Shown here in pieces: positions 8,668 through 18,087 of a DNA stretch of 64,000 bases. The stretch lies in assembly GCA_040902895.1 (NCBI GenBank), contig JBBDWL010000138.1, positions 124,001-188,000 on the forward strand, given 5' to 3'. The notes below the pieces were generated by a model. The model did not search any database. It saw only the letters and a list, made by a program, of their open reading frames with translations, and had not been told where the DNA came from. The stretch's first letter is position 1. Every line of letters begins with the position of its first letter. Made by a program: the position numbers and the translations under genes. This DNA is from JALYRV01 sp040902895. Lineage in GTDB: Bacteria > Acidobacteriota > Vicinamibacteria > Vicinamibacterales > SCN-69-37.

Positions 8668-9761
8668 TCGGCAGCCTCGCGAAGCACCTGGAGCGTGTCT
8701 GATGCCGCGCGCCCCCAGTCATACCGGTCCCACAGCGGCGCCGCGCGATTGACGATGGCGGCGCGCTCGGCGGGATCGTCAAGCAGACGCAAAAGGGCAG
8801 CGGCAGTGCCGGGGATGTCGCCCTGCCGCACGTACAGTGCGGCGTCGCCATAGACCTCCCGCGCGACAGGCGTGTCGAGCATCACCGACGGCACCGCGTG
8901 TGCGAGCGCCTCGAATGGCGTGAGCGCGAAGCCTTCGTATTCCGACAGAAACGCCCCAGCCGAGGCGCGCGAAAGCGCGTCGGCGATGCGCGCGTTCGAA
9001 GGACTTTCGAGCCACGTGATTCGCGGCGCTGCTCCGGATGCGGCAATGAGCGCCGGAATGTCTTGTTGCGGCCAGGTGCGATTGGCGCCCGCAATCAGCA
9101 GGCGTGCGTCGGCGCGCTCGCGGGCGGCCATCGCGAAGGCGGAAATCAGGTCCGGCACGTGCCGGCGATCGAAGATCGATCCGACGAACACGACCAGTGG
9201 ATCGCGTGAGCCGACGGGAATGGGGGCGCCGTGGCGCGCCGGCGCGCCTGGCGGGATGACGCGGATCCGCGCGCGCGGCACGCCCAGACGCGTCTCGATC
9301 TCGCGCGCGGAGAATTCCGAGATCGTTATGACCGCTTTCGCACGGCGCGCCGATCGCGGCGTGATGAAGTTGCGCCGCACGCGCTCGAGCGGCTTGAACC
9401 ATTCCGGATGCGCCGCAAACGACACGTCATGGATGGCCACGACGGTCGGCAGACTGGTGACGAGCGGCGCGGAGTAGGCCGGGGCGAAGAGCACATCCGC
9501 CAGCGATCGGCTCGCGCTGCCGCCGAGCACCAGCTGTTCCCACAGTGTGCCGCCGGTGCGATCGGGGCGGACGATCAGATGCGCGCGATCGACGCCGGGC
9601 AGCGCGCTCACGTCCTGCGAGAGGTGCCGGTGCGAGATCAGCGAAATGCGCACGTCCTCGCGCGGCAGCCACTCGCGCAGCAGGTTGAGCAGATAAACGC
9701 CGACGCCCGTGACGTGCCCGGCGAGCTCGCGCGCATCGACCGCGACGGCCAGCGGTTTCAT
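8664..9761 (-). CDS. GT4-family glycosyltransferase
   Basis: 365 aa from ATG at 9761, which overlaps the upstream stop as ATGA; an upstream GTG/ATG extension to 9827 lies wholly inside the neighbour and was not used. Begins 'AVAVDARELAGHVTGVGVYL'. The EX7E motif is 'SEYEGFALTPFEALAHA', with Ala replacing the usual Gly after GF. Group 1 GT-B glycosyltransferase of unknown donor, in a run of coupled glycosyltransferase genes. Confidence 0.84.
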   Translation of the reverse strand: MKPLAVAVDARELAGHVTGVGVYLLNLLREWLPREDVRISLISHRHLSQDVSALPGVDRAHLIVRPDRTGGTLWEQLVLGGSASRSLADVLFAPAYSAPLVTSLPTVVAIHDVSFAAHPEWFKPLERVRRNFITPRSARRAKAVITISEFSAREIETRLGVPRARIRVIPPGAPARHGAPIPVGSRDPLVVFVGSIFDRRHVPDLISAFAMAARERADARLLIAGANRTWPQQDIPALIAASGAAPRITWLESPSNARIADALSRASAGAFLSEYEGFALTPFEALAHAVPSVMLDTPVAREVYGDAALYVRQGDIPGTAAALLRLLDDPAERAAIVNRAAPLWDRYDWGRAASDTLQVLREAAE

Positions 9762-10870
9762 CCGGCCTGCCGTTCCGACGCGGCAGCGCGATAGGCCGCG
9801 ATCAGTCCGCGCGCGCTCTCGGCCCACGAATACGCGGCCGCGCGGCGCCTGCCAGCGGTTGACAGCCGCGCGCGCACGTCTGGATCGGACAGGACCGTCA
9901 ACAGCGCCCGCGCAATGGCGTCAGCATCCAGCGGATCGACCAGGAGCGCTGCATCGCCGACAAGCTCCGGCAGCGAGCCGCGGTGTGAGGCAACCACCGG
10001 CACGCCCGCGGCCATGGCCTCGAGCGCGGTCAGGCCGAATCCCTCGTGGAGGGAGGGCACCACGAGCACCGCGGCATCGCGATACAGCGCCTCGCGCTCG
10101 GCGTTGCTCACATAGCCCAGGTGCCTCACATGGCCGGACAGAGGGGCCTGCTGCATGCGCGCGCTCGCCGCGGCGGCGTCGGCCGTCGGACGGCCCGCAA
10201 TGACCAGGGGCGGCACATCGGGCGCGGCGGCGATGACCTTCGTCCACGCATCGAGAAGTCCATCGAGATTCTTGCGAGCTTCGAGCGTGCCGAGAAAGAG
10301 CACGTGCCGCTTCGGCACATCCTGCCGCACGGCTGCGGCCCACTCGGGCGCACCGCCCGGGCAAAGCACGATGCGCGCGGGGTCGACGCTGAGCCGCTGT
10401 TCCACCTCGCGGGCTGTCGTGCGCGAGACGACGACGATGCGCGAGGCGCGCTGCGCATGGGTACGTGCGAGCGCCGGATAGTCGCGGCGAATTTCGCGCT
10501 TCGATCGCGCCGGGTGATCGAGAAAATCCAGATCGTGAATCGTGATGAACTTCGCGCCCGACCGTGCGGGCGTGAGCAGGGGATGGGCGCTGTGGACCAC
10601 GTCAAACGAACGCCCGGCCAGACGCTCGATTGGCGGCCATTCGAGCCGATGCCACGCGAAGTTGAGCAACCGCACAGGCACGCGCCGATCGACCGTCCGT
10701 GCGCCGGGCACCGCCGACGGGTCGAGGCGATCGCGCCACGACGCCGAGAAAAGCGTGAGACTGTCGTCCGGGCCGAGCTGGGCGGCGACATGCCGTCCGA
10801 GCTCGTGCACCCATTCGCCGACCCCTGAACGGTCGCGCAGGGCAGAGCGATAATCAAGCACGGCGTGCAT
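9758..10870 (-). CDS. GT4-family glycosyltransferase, first gene of the minus-strand polysaccharide operon
   Basis: 370 aa. It has 'YRSALRDRSGVGEWVHEL' near the N-terminus and the EX7E motif 'SLHEGFGLTALEAMAAG'. Group 1 GT-B enzyme. As the promoter-proximal gene of a seven-gene minus-strand run ending at 3086, it is transcribed divergently from ugd across an 86-bp spacer. Donor and acceptor are not assignable. Confidence 0.86.
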   Translation of the reverse strand: MHAVLDYRSALRDRSGVGEWVHELGRHVAAQLGPDDSLTLFSASWRDRLDPSAVPGARTVDRRVPVRLLNFAWHRLEWPPIERLAGRSFDVVHSAHPLLTPARSGAKFITIHDLDFLDHPARSKREIRRDYPALARTHAQRASRIVVVSRTTAREVEQRLSVDPARIVLCPGGAPEWAAAVRQDVPKRHVLFLGTLEARKNLDGLLDAWTKVIAAAPDVPPLVIAGRPTADAAAASARMQQAPLSGHVRHLGYVSNAEREALYRDAAVLVVPSLHEGFGLTALEAMAAGVPVVASHRGSLPELVGDAALLVDPLDADAIARALLTVLSDPDVRARLSTAGRRRAAAYSWAESARGLIAAYRAAASERQAG

Positions 10871-10893
10871 CTAACTCCTTTGCTGTCTGTAGT

Positions 10894-10923
10894 TTGACAC
10901 GGTTCAGCCGGGAATGGTAAGGT
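10894..10923 (+). promoter_or_regulatory. Sigma-70-type promoter for ugd
   Basis: A perfect -35 TTGACA (10894-10899), an 18-base spacer and TAAGGT (10918-10923) as -10. The ATG at 10957 follows an 'AGGGAAGA' Shine-Dalgarno-like stretch. The first ten bases after the -35 resemble those of the aroDE promoter at 52834 (both 'TTTGACACGG'). Confidence 0.55.
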
Positions 10924-10956
10924 GAGGAGTTTTATCCGCCGGATCAGGGAAGATTC

Positions 10957-12261
10957 ATGAAGATAGCAGTTGTAGGCACGGGCTACGTCGGCCTGGTGGT
11001 CGGGGCCTGTCTGGCCGAGAACGGCAACGACGTCATCTGCGTCGACACGGACGCCGGCAAAGTCCGCAGCCTCCAGCGCGGCAGAATTCCCATCTACGAA
11101 CCGGGCCTCGAAGAGTACGTCAGGCGCAACACGGCCGAGAAACGGCTCGCCTTCACCACGGCGTTACCCCGCGCCGTCCGCGCGTCCGAGGTGATCTTCA
11201 TTGCCGTCGGCACGCCGATGGACGAGGACGGCTCGGCCGACCTGCAGCACGTGCTCGGCGTCGCCCGCGGCATCGCCAAAGCCATGAACGGCTACAAGGT
11301 GATTGTCGACAAGAGCACCGTGCCGGTCGGGACGGCCGAACGCGTCAGAGAAGTCGTGCGACGCGAGACCACGCATCCCTTCAGCGTCGTCAGCAATCCC
11401 GAATTCCTGAAACAGGGGCACGCCGTCGACGACTTCATGAAGCCGGATCGCGTCGTCATCGGCGCCGACGATCCGCGCGGCGCGGATCTGATGGTCGGTC
11501 TCTATCGCCCGTTCACGCGCACCGGCGCGCCGATCATGGTGATGGACACGGCAAGCGCGGAGCTCTGCAAATACGCGGCAAACGCGATGCTCGCAACGCG
11601 CATCTCCTTCATGAACGAGATCGCCAACGTCTGCGAGCTGTTCGGCGCCGACGTCGACAACGTGCGGCTCGCGATTGCGGCCGACAAGCGGATCGGCCCC
11701 GCGTTTCTGTTTCCGGGCGTCGGGTATGGCGGCAGCTGCTTTCCGAAAGACGTGAAGGCGCTCATGCACTTCTCGAGCAGCAAGAAATACAGATTCCGGC
11801 TGCTCGAAGCGGTAGACGCGGTCAACGAGCATCAGAAGCTGCGTCTGGTCGAGAAGCTCGAGAAGCATTTCGGCACCGGCGGCCTGAAGGGCAAGCGCAT
11901 CGGCGTGTGGGGGCTGGCCTTCAAGCCGCGCACGGATGACATGCGCGAGGCGCCGGCCATTCCCATCGTCAACGGCCTGCTCGCGCGGGGCGCGAAAGTG
12001 CAGGTGTTCGATCCCGAGGCGATGAAGATCGCGCGCATGATCTTCGGCACGAAGGTGCACTACGCCAGCAACGCGTACGATGCGCTGACGGGTGCGGATG
12101 CGCTGGCGATCGTCACCGAGTGGAACGAGTTCCGCGAGCCGGACCTCGATCGCATGAAGAGCCTGATGAAGACGCCGCTGATTTTCGACGGCCGCAATCT
12201 GTACGATCCGGCTAATATGCAGGCGCACGGCTTTACCTATCACTCGATCGGACGCGGATGA
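10957..12261 (+). CDS. ugd: UDP-glucose 6-dehydrogenase
   Basis: 434 aa, normal for the family. N-terminal NAD-binding 'GTGYVGLVVGACLAE', the 'KSTVPVGT' loop, 'SNPEFLKQG', and the active-site Cys in 'GYGGSCFPKD'. It oxidises UDP-glucose to UDP-glucuronate with 2 NAD+. First gene of the plus-strand half of the polysaccharide locus; galE follows with an ATGA overlap. The product could be used directly by the glycosyltransferases or decarboxylated by the enzyme at 3086-4030. Confidence 0.96.
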   Translation: MKIAVVGTGYVGLVVGACLAENGNDVICVDTDAGKVRSLQRGRIPIYEPGLEEYVRRNTAEKRLAFTTALPRAVRASEVIFIAVGTPMDEDGSADLQHVLGVARGIAKAMNGYKVIVDKSTVPVGTAERVREVVRRETTHPFSVVSNPEFLKQGHAVDDFMKPDRVVIGADDPRGADLMVGLYRPFTRTGAPIMVMDTASAELCKYAANAMLATRISFMNEIANVCELFGADVDNVRLAIAADKRIGPAFLFPGVGYGGSCFPKDVKALMHFSSSKKYRFRLLEAVDAVNEHQKLRLVEKLEKHFGTGGLKGKRIGVWGLAFKPRTDDMREAPAIPIVNGLLARGAKVQVFDPEAMKIARMIFGTKVHYASNAYDALTGADALAIVTEWNEFREPDLDRMKSLMKTPLIFDGRNLYDPANMQAHGFTYHSIGRG

Positions 12262-13274
12262 GCGCCGTGCTCGTCACGGGCGGCGCGGGCTACGTCGGCA
12301 GTCACGCCGTCAAGGCCCTGGCCGCGTCGGGCCGTGACATTACTGTTGTCGACAATCTGACGGCCGGACACGCGGAGGCGGTCGAACGCCTCGCGCGCGC
12401 GTTTCCGGCGCGGCGCGTGGAGCTGGTCGAAGCCGACACGTCGGATCGCGCGCGGCTGATCGAGGTGATGCAGCGCCTGAAGCCCGCCGCGGTGATGCAC
12501 TTTGCCGCCTGGCTCTCGGTGCCCGACTCGGTGCGCGATCCCGCCGGCTATTACCGCAACAATGTGATCGGCACGCTCACGCTGCTCGATGCGATGGTGA
12601 GCGCAGGCGTGCGGCGCTTCGTGTTCTCGTCAACGTGCGCGGTGTTCGGTGAGCCGAAAGTGGTGCCGATTGACGAGTCGCACCCTCGTAGTCCCATCAA
12701 CGCCTACGGCGAGACCAAGCTCGCGATCGAGCGCGCCCTCGAACATTTCGACACGGCCTATGGCCTGAAGAGCGTTGCGCTGCGGTATTTCAATGCGTCG
12801 GGCGCCGATCCCGACGGTTTGCTCGGCGAGGATCACGACCCCGAGATCCACCTGATTCCGCGCGCCATCATGGCCGCGACCGGCGGCGAACCGCTTCGCA
12901 TCTTCGGCGACGACTATCCGACGCCCGACGGCACCTGTCAGCGCGACTACGTGCATGTCACCGACCTCGCCCAGGCGCATCTGCTGGCGCTGTCGCAGCT
13001 CGAGTCGGGAGCGGCCTCGTCCGTATACAACCTGGGCAATGGCGCGGCCATCTCCGTCCGAGAAGTAATAGATGCGGTGGAAAGGGTTTCGGGCAGGAAG
13101 GTGCCGGCCATAATGGCGGCGCGCAGGGAGGGCGATCCGGCCCGCCTGGTGGCCTCGAGCGCCAGGGCGCACGCTGAGCTCGGCTGGCGCCCCCAGCTCG
13201 CTGCGCTCGACGACATCGTCGGCACGGCGTGGCGGTGGCACTCGGCCAATCCGCAGGGATACGCGCGCGCATGA
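12258..13274 (+). CDS. galE: UDP-glucose 4-epimerase
   Basis: 338 aa extended SDR. 'VTGGAGYVGSHAVKAL' binds NAD, 'SSTCAVFG' supplies the Ser/Thr, and 'YGETKLAIE' the catalytic Tyr/Lys. 'YFNASGADPDG' is characteristic of GalE rather than related dehydratases. Interconverts UDP-glucose and UDP-galactose in the cytoplasm. Coupled to ugd upstream and to the ABC exporter downstream by ATGA overlaps, so it is placed to supply UDP-Gal for polysaccharide or LPS. Confidence 0.94.
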   Translation: MSAVLVTGGAGYVGSHAVKALAASGRDITVVDNLTAGHAEAVERLARAFPARRVELVEADTSDRARLIEVMQRLKPAAVMHFAAWLSVPDSVRDPAGYYRNNVIGTLTLLDAMVSAGVRRFVFSSTCAVFGEPKVVPIDESHPRSPINAYGETKLAIERALEHFDTAYGLKSVALRYFNASGADPDGLLGEDHDPEIHLIPRAIMAATGGEPLRIFGDDYPTPDGTCQRDYVHVTDLAQAHLLALSQLESGAASSVYNLGNGAAISVREVIDAVERVSGRKVPAIMAARREGDPARLVASSARAHAELGWRPQLAALDDIVGTAWRWHSANPQGYARA

Positions 13275-15046
13275 ACACCTGGCAGCGGCTCGTCGGCTAC
13301 GCGCTGAAGTATCGCGGACGGCTCGCGGTCGCCCTCGTCGCTATGCTGGCATACGGCGCGGGTTCGCTCGCCATGCCGGCGCTGATCAAGCAGGTGCTCG
13401 ACATCCTGAACGAGGAACCGAAGGCCGCGAGCATCGATCCAGCCTGGATCGGCGGGCTCATCCTGCTCGCCTACTTCGTGAAGGGCATCGGATCGTACGT
13501 CTCGGATTACGAAATGACCTGGGTGGGCCAGCGCGTGGTGATGGACATCCGCGTAAAGCTGTTCCGGCATGTGCTCGACCAGTCCGCAGCCTTCTTCAAC
13601 AAGAAAACAAGCGGCCAGCTCGTGTCGCGGCTGACGAGCGATGTCGCGCACGTGCAGCGAATCGTTGCGAAGACGGTGGCAGAACTCACGCGCGAATCGC
13701 TTGCGCTGGTCGGACTGGCGGGCTATCTCTTTTACATCGACTGGAAGCTTGCACTTGCCGTATTGATTACGGCGCCGGTCATCGTCTACCCGCTCATCCG
13801 GTTCGGGCAGCGCGTGCGCAGCACCACCAGGCGAAGTCAGGAAGATCAGGAACAGATCGCCCACATCGCGAACGAAGCCTTCACCGGCCACCGCATCGTG
13901 AAGGCGTTCGGCGCCGAGCAGTTCGAGGAAACCAAGTTCCACGAGGCATCCGAGCGCCTGTTCCGTACGAACATGAAGGTCACTAGCGCCGTCTCGGCGC
14001 TGCCGCCGCTGATGGAGATCATCGGCGGCGTCGCGATTGTGGGCCTTCTCTGGTACGGGATACGGGAGATTCGACTGGACAGGATGACCGCCGGCGACTT
14101 CGGCTCGTTCCTTGCGGCCGCTATTTTCATGTACGGCCCGATGCGCAAACTAAGCCGCGTCAACGCCGACCTGCAGCAGGGCATGGTCGCCGGCCAGCGC
14201 ATTTTCGAGCTGCTCGATCGCCATACCGAAGTGCGCGAGCGCGAGGGCGCGCGTGCGCTGGCGCCGATGCGTGAACGTGTCAGGTTCGACGGCGTGGGCT
14301 TCCAGTACGAAGACAACGACCAGCAACACACCCTTCGCGACATTTCCTTCGAGGTGCGCGCCGGGCAGGTGGCGGCCATTGTCGGGCTGAGCGGCGCGGG
14401 CAAGACCACGCTGGTCAATCTGATTCCGCGCTTCTACGACGTCACCGAGGGCGCGATTCTGATTGACGGCGTCGACGTGCGCGATGTCACGCTGCGCTCG
14501 CTGCGGGATCAGATTGCGCTCGTGACGCAGGAGACCGTGCTCTTCGACGACACGATCGCGGCCAATATCGCGTTCGGCAGGCCGGCCGCGTCGCCGGGGG
14601 AAATCGAGAATGCAGCGCGCGCCGCGCACGCGCACGATTTCATCATGGGCCTGCCGCGCCACTATGACACGCGCATCGGCGAGCGCGGGCAGCGCCTCTC
14701 GGGCGGGCAGCGGCAGCGGCTGGCCATCGCGCGCGCGCTGCTGAAAGACTCGCCGCTCCTGATTCTCGATGAAGCGACCTCATCGCTCGACGCCCAGTCG
14801 GAAGAACTGGTGCAGGACGCGCTGGGCACCCTGATGAAGAACCGCACGACCTTCGTCATTGCGCACCGGCTCTCGACGGTGAGGCGCGCCGACCTGATCA
14901 TCGCGCTCGAGAAGGGACGCGTCGTCGAGATCGGCCGTCACGACGAGCTCATCGGACGGTCGGGCGGTGTCTACGCCAAGCTCTATGCACTGCAGGCGTT
15001 CGATCAGAAACGCAGCGAGCGCCAGGCGGCGAAGGGCGCATCGTGA
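13271..15046 (+). CDS. MsbA-like lipid/lipooligosaccharide ABC exporter
   Basis: 591 aa from ATG at 13271 (ATGA overlap with galE). Six-helix ABC exporter domain (about 1-310) followed by an ATPase domain with Walker A 'GLSGAGKTT', signature 'LSGGQRQRLAIARALL', Walker B 'LLILDEATSSLD' and the H-loop 'VIAHRLST'. Half-size transporters of this type flip lipid A-core (MsbA) or other lipid-linked glycans. It is the only exporter in the polysaccharide locus seen here; no Wzx, Wzy or Wzm/Wzt is visible, so it may serve the locus or be the general lipid A flippase. Confidence 0.88.
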   Translation: MNTWQRLVGYALKYRGRLAVALVAMLAYGAGSLAMPALIKQVLDILNEEPKAASIDPAWIGGLILLAYFVKGIGSYVSDYEMTWVGQRVVMDIRVKLFRHVLDQSAAFFNKKTSGQLVSRLTSDVAHVQRIVAKTVAELTRESLALVGLAGYLFYIDWKLALAVLITAPVIVYPLIRFGQRVRSTTRRSQEDQEQIAHIANEAFTGHRIVKAFGAEQFEETKFHEASERLFRTNMKVTSAVSALPPLMEIIGGVAIVGLLWYGIREIRLDRMTAGDFGSFLAAAIFMYGPMRKLSRVNADLQQGMVAGQRIFELLDRHTEVREREGARALAPMRERVRFDGVGFQYEDNDQQHTLRDISFEVRAGQVAAIVGLSGAGKTTLVNLIPRFYDVTEGAILIDGVDVRDVTLRSLRDQIALVTQETVLFDDTIAANIAFGRPAASPGEIENAARAAHAHDFIMGLPRHYDTRIGERGQRLSGGQRQRLAIARALLKDSPLLILDEATSSLDAQSEELVQDALGTLMKNRTTFVIAHRLSTVRRADLIIALEKGRVVEIGRHDELIGRSGGVYAKLYALQAFDQKRSERQAAKGAS

Positions 15047-15939
15047 TCAAGTCGATGACAGGCTTCGCATCGCTGACGCGCGAAGACGCGGCGGCGACCG
15101 TGAGCGTCTCGGTCAAGTCGGTCAATCACCGATTTCTCGACCTGCAGCTGCGCGTGCCGTCGATGCTGCAGCATCTGGAGAGCGCGCTTCGCAGTCGCGT
15201 GCAGGCCACCGTGGCGCGAGGCCGGGTTGAAATCGCGGTGTCGGTTCAGCTCAGGCAAACATCTTCATACGAAGTCGACGTGAACGAAACAGTGATTGCC
15301 GCGCTGCATGCCGCGACCGCGCCGATGCGCGAATCGGGCATCCTCACCGGTCACCTCACGTTGGGTGATGTGCTGCGGATACCGCAGGCAATCACCGTGC
15401 GCGAAGTCGCGGCGGAGAGCCGAACGGGCGAGGGCGGCACGGTCGTCGATCCGATTGTGTTATCGGCCGTGTCGGACGCGCTCGACGCCCTCGATCATAT
15501 GCGTGTCACCGAAGGCGCGCTGCTCAAGCAGGACCTGGACCAGCGATGCGAGGGTCTGGCCGCGCTCGTCGAGCGCATCGTCGAACAGTCGCAAATCGCG
15601 CAGGACACGCTGCAGGCGCGGCTGCAGGAGCGGATCGCATCGCTCGACATCGAGCCGGCCGCCGATCATGCGGCGCTGGCGTCCGAAATTGTGCGCTTTG
15701 TGGCCCGCTCCGACATCCAGGAAGAGATCGTCCGCTTCCGCAGCCACGTTACGCACTGGAAGACCCTGGCCGAATCCAGCGAACCGTGCGGTCGCAAACT
15801 CGACTTCCTGATTCAGGAGATGAACCGCGAGATCAACACCATTGGATCGAAGGCCGAGGGCACGACCGTGCCCGGGCACGTCGTGACCGCGAAGGCCGAG
15901 CTCGAGCGGCTGCGCGAGCAGGTGCAGAATGTCGAATAA
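15043..15939 (+). CDS. yicC: YicC-family endoribonuclease
   Basis: 298 aa. Starts 'IKSMTGFAS', the diagnostic N-terminus of the YicC/YloC family, and ends with the conserved 'EMNREINTIGSKA' (DUF1732) segment. The family is an endoribonuclease implicated in RNA turnover. The GTG start at 15043 overlaps the exporter stop (GTGA), and gmk follows with an 11-base overlap, the usual yicC-gmk-rpoZ-coaBC-priA order in many bacteria. Confidence 0.93.
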   Translation: MIKSMTGFASLTREDAAATVSVSVKSVNHRFLDLQLRVPSMLQHLESALRSRVQATVARGRVEIAVSVQLRQTSSYEVDVNETVIAALHAATAPMRESGILTGHLTLGDVLRIPQAITVREVAAESRTGEGGTVVDPIVLSAVSDALDALDHMRVTEGALLKQDLDQRCEGLAALVERIVEQSQIAQDTLQARLQERIASLDIEPAADHAALASEIVRFVARSDIQEEIVRFRSHVTHWKTLAESSEPCGRKLDFLIQEMNREINTIGSKAEGTTVPGHVVTAKAELERLREQVQNVE

Positions 15940-16573
15940 GGACTGGTCCTGCAGGCAGGGCCGCGGCATTCTCTTCGTGGTGTCAGCCCCGTCGGGCACC
16001 GGCAAGACGACGCTGGTGGAGCGGCTGGTGAAGGACGTGCCGGGCCTGCAGATGTCGCGGTCCTACACGTCGCGGCCGACACGGCCGGGCGAAGCGGACG
16101 GCGTCGACTATAATTTCATCAGCCGTCGGGACTTCGAGTCACGGATTTCGCTCGAGCAGTTCCTGGAATGGGCCGATGTCTTCGGCAACCTCTACGGCAC
16201 CGGACTGGCCGACACCGAGTCGCGGCTGGCTACGGGCTGCGATCTCGTGCTCACCATCGACGTTCAGGGCGCCAGACAAGTGCGGGCGAAGCCGATTCCG
16301 ACGGTCGGCATCTTCGTGCTGCCGCCGTCGTTCGGAGTGCTCGAGCAGCGGCTGCGCGGGCGCAGTAAAGACAGCGAGGACGCCATACAGCGCCGCCTGG
16401 ACACAGCGCGCGAGGAAGTGTCGGCCTTCAGCGAGTACGACTATGTGGTCGTCAACGACGACATCGAAGCCTGCGTAGCGCGGATGCAGGCGATCGTGAT
16501 TGCGGAGCGCGCGCGGCTCGAGCGCTCGCGCGCGATGGCCGCCGAAGTAATCGGAACGTTCAGAAAGAAATAG
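15929..16573 (+). CDS. gmk: Guanylate kinase
   Basis: 214 aa. P-loop 'SAPSGTGKTTLV' and GMP-binding 'SYTSRPTRPGEADGVDY' are intact. Phosphorylates GMP to GDP with ATP in the cytoplasm. An N-terminal extension of about 10 residues precedes the first strand; a GTG or later start is possible but ATG at 15929 fits the coupling with yicC. Confidence 0.96.
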   Translation: MSNKDWSCRQGRGILFVVSAPSGTGKTTLVERLVKDVPGLQMSRSYTSRPTRPGEADGVDYNFISRRDFESRISLEQFLEWADVFGNLYGTGLADTESRLATGCDLVLTIDVQGARQVRAKPIPTVGIFVLPPSFGVLEQRLRGRSKDSEDAIQRRLDTAREEVSAFSEYDYVVVNDDIEACVARMQAIVIAERARLERSRAMAAEVIGTFRKK

Positions 16574-16579
16574 GACTAC

Positions 16580-16825
16580 ATGTCAGATGCACCTGTCAGC
16601 CGTTTTGAGTTCGTCACCATCGCCAGCGCACGCGCGAAGCAGCTGCTCGATGGCTGCACGCCGAAGATTGAAGGATCGACCAAGCCTGCGCGCCGCGCGG
16701 TGCAGGAAGTGACGGCCGGCGCGGTGCGCCGTATCGAACCGGAAGCGCAGGGAGCGGAGCGGGGCGTAGGGGCCCGGCGAGCGACCGAGCTAGGCGGGGT
16801 GCAGGGGCCCCCGCCGCAGAGATAG
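16580..16825 (+). CDS. rpoZ: RNA polymerase omega subunit with repeat-derived C-terminus
   Basis: 81 aa. Residues 8-45 ('FEFVTIASARAKQLLDG' through 'KPARRAVQEV') match the omega core: the 'RAxQL' helix and the 'KPxxxAxxE' segment that wraps the beta' subunit. Omega aids RNA polymerase assembly. From about residue 57 the protein is encoded by a 66-bp palindromic repeat also found at the end of trpC, giving an unusual tail ending 'GGVQGPPPQR'. Position between gmk and coaBC is canonical, so the gene is assigned with good confidence although the tail is atypical. Confidence 0.85.
   Translation: MSDAPVSRFEFVTIASARAKQLLDGCTPKIEGSTKPARRAVQEVTAGAVRRIEPEAQGAERGVGARRATELGGVQGPPPQR
16751..16816 (+). 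repeat. 66-bp palindromic repeat, copy A (3' end of rpoZ)
   Basis: Shares most positions with 58429-58495. The longest identical run, 'GGCGGGGTGCAGGGG', covers the second half, and both copies contain 'GGAGCGGGGCG' and 'GCGAGCGAC'. Inverted GGGGCCC-type arms allow hairpin formation. It supplies the last coding codons of rpoZ; the stop lies just after it. Confidence 0.75.
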
Positions 16826-16833
16826 AAGGCAGC

Positions 16834-18087
16834 ATGGCGCTCGTGGCGCTTGGCGTCGGCGGAGGCATCGGCGCCTACAAGGCAGTCGAGGTCGCCCGTG
16901 GCCTGCAGAAAAACGGCCACGATGTCGTCGCGCTGCTCACGCGCAACGCGCGCCGCTTCGTCACGCCGCTCACCTTCGAGGCGATCACGCGGCGGCGCGT
17001 GCTCACCAGTCAGTTCGAGCCTGGTGTCAATTCCGCAGCGGGATCCCCTTCGCCCCGCCGGGCCTCCATCCAGCATATCGACGTGGCCAACGACATTGCG
17101 CTGCTGCTGGTCGCGCCGGCAACGGCGAACATTCTCGCGAAGTTCGCTCACGGCATTGCCGACGACTATCTCTCGACGTTGTTTCTCGCCACACCGGCGC
17201 CGGTGCTGCTGGCGCCCGCGATGAACACGCGCATGCTCGAGCATCCGGCGGTACGGGAGAACGCGCGCATGCTCGGCGCGCGCGGCGTGCGGTTCGTCGA
17301 TCCCGGCGCCGGGTATCTGGCCTGTGGATGGATCGGGAAGGGCCGGCTCGCCGAGCCTGCTGAGATCGTTGCCGCGGCGGAAGAAGTGCTGGCATCGAGG
17401 CGGACGGACGGCGCGCTTGCAGGCCGGCGCCTGGTCGTCACGGCGGGTCCCACGTTCGAGGACATCGATGCGGTCCGCTTCATCGGCAACCGCTCGAGCG
17501 GCCGCATGGGCTATGCCATCGCGGCTGAAGCGTCGAGGCGGGGCGCCATGGTCTCGTTGATCTCCGGTCCCACATCGCTTCCGGCCCCCGCGGGCGTCCG
17601 TCTGGTCAACGTGCGGGGCGCCGGCGAGATGCACGATGCCGTGACGCGCGCAGCCGCCGATGCCGACGCCGTGATTATGGCCGCGGCCGTTGCCGACTAC
17701 GCGCCTGCCGGCGGCGCGATCGCGGCGAAGCATGAGAAGGCAGAGGACGACTGGACGCTGCGCCTCTCGCGCACGCGCGACATCTTGGCCGATCTCGGCG
17801 CCTCGCGCCAGGGCGCGCGACCGGTCCTGGTCGGCTTCGCCGCCGAGACCGGCGATCCGGCGCCGGCCGCGCGCAGGAAGCTCTGCGCCAAGCATCTCGA
17901 TCTGATCGTCGCGAACGACGTCTCGAAGCCGGGATCCGGCTTTGACGTGGACACGAACGAAGTGATCCTCATCGATCGCGACGGCGAAGAATGCCTGCCG
18001 CTGATGACCAAAGACGCCGTGGCCGCACAACTGCTGGATCGCGTCGAACGGATTCTCTCGGGTTCCGGTAAAATCGCGACGAAGTGA
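16834..18087 (+). CDS. coaBC: Bifunctional phosphopantothenoylcysteine decarboxylase / phosphopantothenate-cysteine ligase
   Basis: 417 aa. The N-terminal flavoprotein CoaC domain has 'GGGIGAYKAVEVARGL', the catalytic His in 'SIQHIDVAN' and 'PAMNTRMLEHPAV'. The C-terminal CoaB domain has 'AGPTFEDIDAVRFIGNRSSG' and the CTP-site 'NDVSKPGSGFDVDTNEV'. Catalyses two steps of CoA synthesis. The stretch just before the catalytic His (around residues 67-76) is encoded by sequence matching the rpoZ/trpC repeat in reverse orientation, an apparent in-frame insertion at a loop. Confidence 0.95.
   Translation: MALVALGVGGGIGAYKAVEVARGLQKNGHDVVALLTRNARRFVTPLTFEAITRRRVLTSQFEPGVNSAAGSPSPRRASIQHIDVANDIALLLVAPATANILAKFAHGIADDYLSTLFLATPAPVLLAPAMNTRMLEHPAVRENARMLGARGVRFVDPGAGYLACGWIGKGRLAEPAEIVAAAEEVLASRRTDGALAGRRLVVTAGPTFEDIDAVRFIGNRSSGRMGYAIAAEASRRGAMVSLISGPTSLPAPAGVRLVNVRGAGEMHDAVTRAAADADAVIMAAAVADYAPAGGAIAAKHEKAEDDWTLRLSRTRDILADLGASRQGARPVLVGFAAETGDPAPAARRKLCAKHLDLIVANDVSKPGSGFDVDTNEVILIDRDGEECLPLMTKDAVAAQLLDRVERILSGSGKIATK
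17038..17058 (-). repeat. Partial reverse-orientation copy of the rpoZ/trpC repeat inside coaBC
   Basis: 21 bases that match 19 of 21 positions of the reverse complement of the left half of the trpC copy; the shared core is 'CCCCTTCGCCCCGC'. It lies in a surface-loop region of the CoaC domain and keeps the frame. The flanks are weaker matches, so this is probably a decayed fragment. Confidence 0.5.
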
